NCBI GenBank assembly: GCA_047459075.1
Contig: VSCH01000009.1
Span: 1-64,000, forward strand
Source: ZC4RG19 sp017577565
Lineage (GTDB): Bacteria > Actinomycetota > Acidimicrobiia > Acidimicrobiales > VFJN01
Reading direction: 5' to 3'
Length of the DNA: 64,000 nucleotides
Each line of letters begins with the position of its first letter. The first letter of the stretch is position 1. The notes under the pieces were generated by a model. That model did no database searches, was not told the DNA's origin, and worked only from the letters and a program-made list of their open reading frames with translations. Made by a program: the position numbers and the translations under genes. Shown here piece after piece: positions 57,908 to 64,000 of the stretch.

Positions 57908-60333
57908 CCACCGCCGAGACCGACGCCGCCCGGGCGGACGCCGAGGCCGGCGCCACCGCCCCCCGCAGCGCCGCCGGCAACCCCATCGGCTTCGGCCGGA
58001 TGCTGCGCAAGGAGGACGCCCGGTTCCTGCGGGGCCGGGGCCGCTACCTCGACGACATCCAGCTCCCCGGCATGCTGCACGGGGCGATCCTGCGCAGCCC
58101 GTTCGCCCACGCCCGCATCGCCGCGATCGACACCTCGGCCGCCGAGGCCCACCCCAAGGTCACGGCGGTGATCACCGGGGCGACGCTCGAGTCGCTCGGG
58201 CTGGCCTGGATGCCGACGCTCTCCGACGACGTCCAGGCCGTCCTGGCCACCGACAAGGTCCGGTTCCAGGGGCAGGAGGTCGCGTTCGTCGTCGCCGAGG
58301 ACCGCTACGCGGCCCGCGACGCCCTCGAGCTCATCGAGGTCGACTACGAGCCGCTCGAACCGGTCGTCGACGCCCGCCGGGCGCTCGACCCCGACGCCCC
58401 GGTGATCCGCAGCGACGTCGAGGGCAAGGCCGACAACCACGTCTTCGACTGGGAGTCGGGCGACCCGGCCCGCTGCGACGAGGTGTTCGCGGCCGCCGAC
58501 GTCGTCGTGCGCCAGGACATGACCTACCCCCGCTCGCACCCGGCGCCGCTCGAGACGTGCGGCTCGGTGGCGCACATGGACCCGGTGACCGGCAAGCTCA
58601 CGGCCTGGATCACCAGCCAGGCACCGCACGCCCACCGCACGGTCTACGCGCTGGTCGCCGGCCTGCCCGAGCACAAGATCCAGGTGATCTCGCCCGACAT
58701 CGGCGGCGGGTTCGGCAACAAGGTGCCGATCTACCCCGGCTACGTGCTGGCCGTCGTCGGCTCGATCGTCACCGGGGCGCCGGTCAAGTGGGTGGAGGAC
58801 CGGTCGGAGAACCTCATGTCCACCGGCTTCGCCCGCGACTACCACATGCGCGGCGAGATCGCCGCCACCCGCGACGGCCGGATCCTCGGCCTGCGGGTCG
58901 ACGTCGTCGCCGACCACGGCGCGTTCAACGCCAGCGCCAACCCGTCCAAGTACCCGGCCGGGTTCTTCAACATCTTCACCGGCAGCTACGACCTGCAGGC
59001 GGCGCACTGCAAGGTCACCGGCGTCTACACCAACAAGGCCCCCGGCGGCGTGGCCTACGCGTGCTCGTTCCGGATCACCGAGGCCGTCTACCTGGTCGAG
59101 CGCATGGTCGACCTGCTCGCCGACGAGCTGGGCACGGACCCGGCCGAGCTGCGGATGCGGAACCTGCTGCGGCCCGAGCAGTTCCCGTACCGCACGCAGA
59201 CCGGCTGGGAGTACGACTCCGGCGACTACCCCCGCGCCCTCCGGCTGGCCCTCGACATGGCCGGCTACGACGAGCTGCGGGCCGAGCAGGCCGAGCGGCG
59301 GGCCCGGGGCGAGCTCATGGGCATCGGCCTCAGCTTCTTCACCGAGGGCGTCGGGGCGGGCCCCCGCAAGCACATGGACATCCTCGGCCTGGGCATGGCC
59401 GACGGGTGCGAGCTGCGGGTCCACCCGACGGGCAAGGCGGTGGTCCGCCTCAGCGTGCAGACGCAGGGGCAGGGCCACGAGACGACCTTCGCCCAGATCG
59501 TCGCCAGCCAGCTCGGCATCCCACCGGAGGACATCGAGGTCGTGCACGGCGACACCGACCAGACGCCGTTCGGCCTCGGCACCTACGGCTCGCGCTCCAC
59601 CCCCGTGTCGGGCGCGGCGGCCGCCGTCGTGGCCCGGCGGGTGCGGGACAAGGCGCGGCTCGTCGCGGCCGCCGCGCTGGAGTGCAGCCCGGACGACCTC
59701 GAGTGGGAGCACGGGCGCTGGCACGTGCGGGGCGACCCGTCGCAGGGGAGGACGATCCAGGAGATCGCGCTGCTGGCCCACAGCAGCCTCGAGCTGCCCG
59801 AGGGGGTCGAGGGCCACCTCGACGCGTCGGCCGTCTACAACCCGCCGAACCTGACCTACCCCTTCGGCGCCTACGTGTGCGTCGTCGACGTCGACCCCGG
59901 CACGGGCCGGGTGGCGGTCCGCCGGTTCGTCGCCGTCGACGACTGCGGCCCCCGCATCAACCCGATGATCGTCGAGGGTCAGATCCACGGCGGGCTGGCC
60001 GACGGGGTCGGCATGGCGCTCATGCAGGCCATCGCCTTCGACGAGGACGGCAACTGCCTGGGCGGCTCGTTCATGGACTACCTGCTCCCCACGGCCATGG
60101 AGTGCCCGCCGTGGGAGCTCGGCGAGACCGTGACCCCGTCGCCCCACCACCCGATCGGCGCCAAGGGCATCGGCGAGTCGGCGACCGTCGGGTCGCCGGC
60201 CGCGGTCGTCAACGCGGTGATCGACGCGCTCGAGCCCTTCGGCGTCCGCCACGCCGACATGCCCCTGACCCCCGCCCAGGTGTGGCTGGCGATGCAGGGG
60301 CGCCCCGCCCGCACCGACATCGCGGTGTGGTGA
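57904..60333 (+). CDS. coxL: form I aerobic CO dehydrogenase large (Mo-Cu) subunit
   Basis: 809 residues. Decides the substrate: the active-site loop reads VAYACSFRIT with the copper-sulfur ligand cysteine at residue 387 (388 in Oligotropha), matching the form I pattern AYXCSFR and not the form II AYRGAGR. Molybdopterin-side motifs ITSQAPHAHR and GGGFGNK and the catalytic glutamate in AKGIGESATVG are present. Oxidises CO to CO2 at the cytoplasmic face, giving electrons to CoxS and CoxM. Overlaps coxS by 4 bp. Allows survival on trace CO; autotrophy cannot be inferred without carbon-fixation genes. Confidence 0.95.
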   Translation: MTTAETDAARADAEAGATAPRSAAGNPIGFGRMLRKEDARFLRGRGRYLDDIQLPGMLHGAILRSPFAHARIAAIDTSAAEAHPKVTAVITGATLESLGLAWMPTLSDDVQAVLATDKVRFQGQEVAFVVAEDRYAARDALELIEVDYEPLEPVVDARRALDPDAPVIRSDVEGKADNHVFDWESGDPARCDEVFAAADVVVRQDMTYPRSHPAPLETCGSVAHMDPVTGKLTAWITSQAPHAHRTVYALVAGLPEHKIQVISPDIGGGFGNKVPIYPGYVLAVVGSIVTGAPVKWVEDRSENLMSTGFARDYHMRGEIAATRDGRILGLRVDVVADHGAFNASANPSKYPAGFFNIFTGSYDLQAAHCKVTGVYTNKAPGGVAYACSFRITEAVYLVERMVDLLADELGTDPAELRMRNLLRPEQFPYRTQTGWEYDSGDYPRALRLALDMAGYDELRAEQAERRARGELMGIGLSFFTEGVGAGPRKHMDILGLGMADGCELRVHPTGKAVVRLSVQTQGQGHETTFAQIVASQLGIPPEDIEVVHGDTDQTPFGLGTYGSRSTPVSGAAAAVVARRVRDKARLVAAAALECSPDDLEWEHGRWHVRGDPSQGRTIQEIALLAHSSLELPEGVEGHLDASAVYNPPNLTYPFGAYVCVVDVDPGTGRVAVRRFVAVDDCGPRINPMIVEGQIHGGLADGVGMALMQAIAFDEDGNCLGGSFMDYLLPTAMECPPWELGETVTPSPHHPIGAKGIGESATVGSPAAVVNAVIDALEPFGVRHADMPLTPAQVWLAMQGRPARTDIAVW

Positions 60334-60343
60334 GGGTGCGGCG

Positions 60344-61309
60344 ATGAACCCCGAGGTCGAGGCCCGGGCGGCGCAGCTGCGGCACGAGCGGGTGCCGTTC
60401 GTCCTCGCCCGGGTCGTCCGGGCCGAGCGGCCGACCTCGGCCGTGCCGGGCGACGAGGCCGTCGTGCTGCCCGACGGCTCGATCGAGGGGTTCGTCGGCG
60501 GCGCCTGCGCCGAGTCGACCGTGCGGGCCCAGGGCCTGTCGCTGCTCGACTCCGGCGAGTCCCTCCTCCTGCGGATCTCGCCCCCGCCGCCCGAGGGCGC
60601 GGCCGCGCCCGCGCCGGGCGACGACCCGCCCGGCACGCTGTCGGTCGTCAACCACTGCCTGTCGGGCGGGACGCTCGAGATCTTCCTCGAGCCCGTGGCC
60701 CCGGCCCCGGTCGTGGCGGTGCACGGCGACTCGCCGATCGCGGCGGCGCTGGTGTCGCTGGCCGGCGGCGTCGGCTTCGAGGGCGTGGCCGGGGTCGACC
60801 CCGCCGGCCTCGGGGCGGGCGGGGTGCTGGCCGTCGTCGTCGCCTCGCACGGCCGGGACGAGGAGCCGGTCCTCGAGGCGGCGGTCCGGGCCGGCGTGCC
60901 CTACGTCGGCCTCGTCGCGAGCCCCAAGCGGGGCGGGGCGGTCGTCGCCGGCCTCGACCTCGACCCCGGGCAGCGGGCGGCGGTCCGCACGCCGGCCGGG
61001 CTCGACATCGGTGCCCGGACGCCCCGGGAGGTGGCGCTGTCGATCCTGGCCGAGATCGTCGCCCGCCGCCCCCGGCCGGCCGCGGACCCGGCGGCCGCGC
61101 CCGAGGCGGCGCCCGAGCGGGCGGCCGAGCCGGTGGTGCCCGGCCGGCGGCCCCCGCTGGCCACCGACGTCGTGTGCGGCATGTCGGTGGTGGCCGAGGA
61201 GCCGACGCTGCACCTCGACCACGGCGGCGAGCGCCACTGGTTCTGCGGTTCCGGCTGCCTGCGGGCCTTCGCCGCCGACCCGGACGCCTACCTGGCGCCG
61301 CCGGGCTGA
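60344..61309 (+). CDS. coxF: XdhC/CoxF-like maturation factor fused to a YHS domain
   Basis: 321 residues. N-terminal XdhC/CoxI domain: ARVVRAERPTSAVPGDEAVV and EGFVGGACAE (48-57). A middle Rossmann-like part (123-240) includes VGLVASPKRGGAV. After an Ala/Pro linker the last 50 residues form a YHS domain: DVVCGMSV (C278), HWFCGSGC (C301, C305), AFAADPDAYL. XdhC proteins bind the molybdenum cofactor and help its sulfuration; YHS domains occur in copper-handling proteins. The fusion fits the Mo-S-Cu centre of form I enzymes, but the role of the YHS part is inferred. coxF is a positional name. Confidence 0.8.
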   Translation: MNPEVEARAAQLRHERVPFVLARVVRAERPTSAVPGDEAVVLPDGSIEGFVGGACAESTVRAQGLSLLDSGESLLLRISPPPPEGAAAPAPGDDPPGTLSVVNHCLSGGTLEIFLEPVAPAPVVAVHGDSPIAAALVSLAGGVGFEGVAGVDPAGLGAGGVLAVVVASHGRDEEPVLEAAVRAGVPYVGLVASPKRGGAVVAGLDLDPGQRAAVRTPAGLDIGARTPREVALSILAEIVARRPRPAADPAAAPEAAPERAAEPVVPGRRPPLATDVVCGMSVVAEEPTLHLDHGGERHWFCGSGCLRAFAADPDAYLAPPG

Positions 61310-61312
61310 GCC

Positions 61313-62197
61313 ATGGTCGCCCCGGACGACGTCGCCGACGTCGAGGCGATGCGGGCCCTGCTCGACGAGGTCGACTACCTGGCCGACCTCGGCCTGGCGA
61401 CCGCGCTGTTCTGCGCGGTGCGGCTGCCCCAGCCGCTGCTGCTCGAGGGCGAGGCCGGCGTGGGCAAGACCGAGGCGGCCAAGGCCCTCGCCGCCGTGCT
61501 GGAGACGCCGCTCGTGCGCCTGCAGTGCTACGAGGGGATCGACGCCGCCGAGGCGCTCTACGAGTGGAACTACCCCCGCCAGCTGCTCAGCATCCGGCTG
61601 GCCGAGGCGGCGGGGCGGGACCTGGCCGAGGACGACCTGTTCGGCCCCGACCACCTGGTCGAGCGGCCGCTGCTGCGGGCCCTGCGGCACCCCGGCCCCC
61701 GCCCGGCCGTGCTGCTGGTCGACGAGGTCGACCGGGCCGACGACGAGTTCGAGGCCTTCCTGCTCGAGCTCCTGGCCGAGTCCGCGGTCACCATCCCCGA
61801 GCTGGGCACCGTCCGGGCGGCCCGGCCCCCGGTGGTCGTGCTCACCTCCAACCGGACGCGCGACCTGCACGACGCGCTCAAGCGCCGCTGCCTCTACCAC
61901 TGGATCGACTACCCCGACCTCGCCCGGGCGGTGGCCGTCGTCCGGCGCCGGGTCCCCGCGGCCTCCGCCACGCTGGCCGAGCAGGTGGCCGCGGCGGTCG
62001 CCCGCCTGCGCGGCCTCGAGGTGCAGAAGCCGCCCGGCCTGGCCGAGGCGATCGACTGGGTGGCGACCCTCCGGCTGCTCGGGCTCGACCGCCTCGACGG
62101 CGACGCCGCCGAGGCCACCCTCGGCTCGGTGCTCAAGTACCGGGAGGACCTCGAGGTGGCCCGCGACCGGGGCATGGCCTGGGTCGCGGGCGGCTGA
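61313..62197 (+). CDS. coxD: MoxR-type AAA+ ATPase CoxD
   Basis: 294 residues. Walker A GEAGVGKT (46-53), Walker B AVLLVDEVDRAD, sensor 1 VVLTSNRTRDL and a C-terminal lid. CoxD works with CoxE; in Oligotropha it is needed to build the CuSMoO2 centre, especially sulfur insertion. ATG 61313 comes 3 nt after the coxF stop. CoxE follows after 2 nt, so the pair is co-translated. Confidence 0.92.
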   Translation: MVAPDDVADVEAMRALLDEVDYLADLGLATALFCAVRLPQPLLLEGEAGVGKTEAAKALAAVLETPLVRLQCYEGIDAAEALYEWNYPRQLLSIRLAEAAGRDLAEDDLFGPDHLVERPLLRALRHPGPRPAVLLVDEVDRADDEFEAFLLELLAESAVTIPELGTVRAARPPVVVLTSNRTRDLHDALKRRCLYHWIDYPDLARAVAVVRRRVPAASATLAEQVAAAVARLRGLEVQKPPGLAEAIDWVATLRLLGLDRLDGDAAEATLGSVLKYREDLEVARDRGMAWVAGG

Positions 62198-62199
62198 GC

Positions 62200-63447
62200 A
62201 TGCCCGGCGGGACCGCGTGGCGCGGGGCACCCGAGCCGGGTCGCGACGGCGGGGAGCTGCTCGCCCGGGTCGACCTCGCCGAGGTCGTGGCCGCCGTCGG
62301 CCACCTGCTGCACGCGGCCGGCGTGCCCGTGACCCCCGAGCGCAGCGGCCGCTTCGCCCGGGCGGTCACCCTGGCCCGCCCGGCCACGCTCGACGAGCTC
62401 TACTGGGCCGGGCGGGTCACGCTGCTCGGCGGGGCCGACCAGGTCCCGGTCTACGACGCCGTGTTCGGGCAGGTCTTCCGGGGACGGGTCGACGTCGCCG
62501 ACCGGCGGGGCCAGGAGCCGTCCGGGCTGGCGGCGGCGCCCCGGGCCCGGCCGACGCCCGTCGACCGCGCCCCCACCCGCGCCGGGGCGACGGCGGGACC
62601 GCCGCCCGCCCCGCGGGTCATGACCCCGACCGGGGGGTCGCCGGGCGACGAGGCGGTGGCCGAGGGCGCCGACGTGCTGGCCGCCGCCAGCCCCGAGGAG
62701 CGCCTGGGCCACACCGACCTGGCGGCGCTGACCGACGACGAGCTGGCGGCGCTGCGCCCGCTGCTCGCCGCGCTGCCGTGGGCGGCGCCCCGCCGTCCCG
62801 GCCGGCGGACGACCCGCCACCGCCGGGGCCGCCGGCTCGACCTGCGGGCGACGCTCCGGTCCGCCCGCCGCACCGGCGGGGACCCGGTGCGGCGGATCGC
62901 CCGCCGGCGCGTCGACCGCCCCCGACGCCTGGTGCTGCTCGCCGACGTGTCGGGGTCGATGGCGCCCTACGCCCGCGCCTGGCTGCACCTGCTGCACGGC
63001 GCGGTGCGGGCCGCCCGGGCCGACGCCTTCGTCTTCGCCACCCGGCTCACCCGGCTGACCCGGGCGCTGGCGACCTCCGACCCCGACGCCGCGCTGCGGC
63101 GGGCGACCGCGGCCGCGCCCGACTGGTCGGGCGGCACCCGCATCGGCGCCGCGCTGGCCGCGTTCGTCGACCGCCACGGCCGCCGGGGCGTGGCCCGGGG
63201 GGCGGTCGTGGTCATCGTCTCCGACGGCTGGGACACGGGCGACCCGGCGGTGGTGGGCGAGCAGATGGCCCGGCTCGCCCGGCTGGCCCACCGGATCGTG
63301 TGGGTCAACCCCCGGCGGGCCGCCCCCGGCTACCGGCCGCTCGTCGGGGGCATGGCGGCGGCGCTGCCGCACGTCGACGCCTTCGTCAGCGGCCACACGG
63401 CGGCCGCGCTCGCCGAGGTCGTCGCCGCCATCGGCGACCCCGGCTGA
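62200..63447 (+). CDS. coxE: VWA-domain protein CoxE
   Basis: 415 residues. An N-terminal helical domain of CoxE/MoxR-partner type and an Arg-rich stretch (RRTTRHRRGRRLDL) precede the von Willebrand A domain. The MIDAS is D249-V-S251-G-S253, with GGTRIGAAL and VIVSDGWDTGD completing the metal site. Partner of CoxD in copper and sulfur insertion into CO dehydrogenase. A Pro/Ala-rich linker at about 105-140 is an insert. Last clear cox gene in the window. Confidence 0.9.
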   Translation: MPGGTAWRGAPEPGRDGGELLARVDLAEVVAAVGHLLHAAGVPVTPERSGRFARAVTLARPATLDELYWAGRVTLLGGADQVPVYDAVFGQVFRGRVDVADRRGQEPSGLAAAPRARPTPVDRAPTRAGATAGPPPAPRVMTPTGGSPGDEAVAEGADVLAAASPEERLGHTDLAALTDDELAALRPLLAALPWAAPRRPGRRTTRHRRGRRLDLRATLRSARRTGGDPVRRIARRRVDRPRRLVLLADVSGSMAPYARAWLHLLHGAVRAARADAFVFATRLTRLTRALATSDPDAALRRATAAAPDWSGGTRIGAALAAFVDRHGRRGVARGAVVVIVSDGWDTGDPAVVGEQMARLARLAHRIVWVNPRRAAPGYRPLVGGMAAALPHVDAFVSGHTAAALAEVVAAIGDPG

Positions 63448-63488
63448 CCGCGACCCACGCGCGCCCGGCGTCGACCACGATGGGGCCG

Positions 63489-63647
63489 ATGAACCCCGCG
63501 CTGGTCGCCGCGCCCGACCGGGGGCTGCCCGCCGCCGACGTCGACCGGCTGCCCGCCCTCCTCGCCCCGGCCGCGGCGAGGATCGCGGCGTCCGGCGACA
63601 TCTGGTACCCGAACCCGATGGGCCTGCCGCGGTCGGGGCCGGGCTAG
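63489..63647 (+). CDS. small ORF after coxE, possibly real
   Basis: 52 residues, MNPALVAAPDRGLP ... DIWYPNPMGLPRSGPG. No family recognised. ATG 63489 is 7 nt after CACGAT, the leaderless pattern, and codon composition resembles its neighbours. The TAG stop overlaps the TAG stop of the convergent aldo/keto reductase at CTAG (63644-63647). Could be a small CO dehydrogenase-associated protein or chance. Confidence 0.35.
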   Translation: MNPALVAAPDRGLPAADVDRLPALLAPAAARIAASGDIWYPNPMGLPRSGPG

Positions 63648-64000
63648 GGCCGGCCGGGCGGGGCGATCTCGTCGAGCGCGGCCAGGTCCTCCGCCGAGGG
63701 CCGCCAGGCGCCGGCGGCGACGTTGGCCCGCACCTGCTCCGGCGTCGTCGCCCCGGCGATGACCGAGGCGACGGCGGGCCGGGCGGCCAGGCCGCCGATG
63801 GCCACGTCCAGCAGCGTGACGCCCCGCTCGCGGGCGAAGGCCTCGAGCCGCTCGACCACGTCGAAGCGGGGGTCGTCGGCCGGCGGCAGCCCCCGGTCGG
63901 CCAGGCGGGTGCCCGGCGGCGGCGGCTCGCCTCGGCGGTACTTGCCGGTGAGGAGCCCGCTGGCCAGGGGGAAGTAGGGCAGCAGGCCGATGCCGTGGTG
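63644..64000 (-). CDS. aldo/keto reductase, C-terminal part (cut by window edge)
   Basis: The visible 119 residues are the last third of an AKR: GIGLLPYFPLASGLLTGKY, then LLDVAIGGLAARPAVASVIAGATTPEQV, cut to its core VIAGATTPEQVRAN, the NADP-binding end of the barrel. The start lies beyond 64000. Substrate unknown. Confidence 0.85.
   Translation of the reverse strand, partial: HHGIGLLPYFPLASGLLTGKYRRGEPPPPGTRLADRGLPPADDPRFDVVERLEAFARERGVTLLDVAIGGLAARPAVASVIAGATTPEQVRANVAAGAWRPSAEDLAALDEIAPPGRP

Noticed and set aside
57904..60333. Reading the large subunit as xanthine dehydrogenase or form II CO dehydrogenase
   Set aside because: The active-site loop is AYACSFR with the copper-ligand cysteine, not the AYRGAGR of form II; the maturation genes coxD and coxE follow.
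1..64000. tRNA genes, CRISPR arrays, insertion sequences, prophage
   Set aside because: No cloverleaf-like sequence with a T-loop, no regularly spaced repeats, and no transposase or integrase reading frame were found by eye.

Overview
The window is a very GC-rich (roughly three quarters G+C), densely coded chromosomal segment from an actinobacterium, most likely a member of the Acidimicrobiia or a close relative. This rests on several things seen here: the actinobacterial gene order cysteine desulfurase - mnmA - MetE-like - ligA - gatCAB - ilvBNC - serA - leuCD, a PASTA-type Ser/Thr kinase, an Eis-type acetyltransferase, an F420-type LLM oxidoreductase, a 6C-type small RNA, an IclR-type leucine regulator divergent from leuCD, and -10 hexamers placed 6-8 nt before start codons (leaderless transcripts). 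No phage, insertion sequence, tRNA, rRNA or CRISPR array was seen. The placement at class level is inference.

Layout. 0.1-8.7 kb: tRNA thiolation pair (cysteine desulfurase, mnmA), a DHA2-type exporter with its TetR regulator and operator, a membrane protein, a MetE-like zinc protein and ligA. 8.7-13.2 kb: a small membrane protein, a PASTA kinase, a 430-base gene-free stretch holding two small-RNA candidates (one of 6C type), an SCP2 protein, a lipoprotein and a TetR regulator. 13.4-19.8 kb: esterase, gatCAB (interrupted by a SoxR-box-controlled quinone reductase on the other strand) and an Eis-like acetyltransferase. 19.8-27.3 kb: MATE exporter, ilvD, a DUF1697 protein, and ilvBNC behind a leader-peptide attenuator. 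27.4-41 kb: envelope-type proteins (FG-GAP-like, NylB-like hydrolase, a membrane-anchored Hsp70, a zinc-ribbon/DUF2135-like protein), acyl-CoA ligase, LLM oxidoreductase, serC, an aspartate aminotransferase and an S9 peptidase. 41-45.6 kb: serA, a membrane-anchored lysine-rich protein, and leuA behind a second attenuator. 45.6-50.5 kb: M1 peptidase and a methyltransferase/DUF2142/glycosyltransferase operon. 50.6-52.6 kb: a partner-switching sigma-factor module (STAS, SigB/SigF-type sigma, two RsbW-like ATPases). 52.6-55.4 kb: leuCD and a divergent IclR regulator. 55.4-63.5 kb: a LysR regulator and a form I aerobic CO dehydrogenase cluster (coxMSL, an XdhC-YHS fusion, coxD, coxE). The window ends in the 3' part of an aldo/keto reductase.

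How it works together. Branched-chain amino acid and serine synthesis are spread across the window with separate controls: ilvBNC and leuA each have a short ORF rich in Val/Leu codons followed by a GC hairpin and T-run, and leuCD faces an IclR regulator with two palindromes between them. The CO dehydrogenase cluster suggests supplementary energy from trace CO. The PASTA kinase, the transmembrane FG-GAP protein and the transmembrane Hsp70 share a T-hydrophobic-hydrophobic motif in their cytoplasmic linkers, which may mark a common phosphorylation or FHA-recognition theme.
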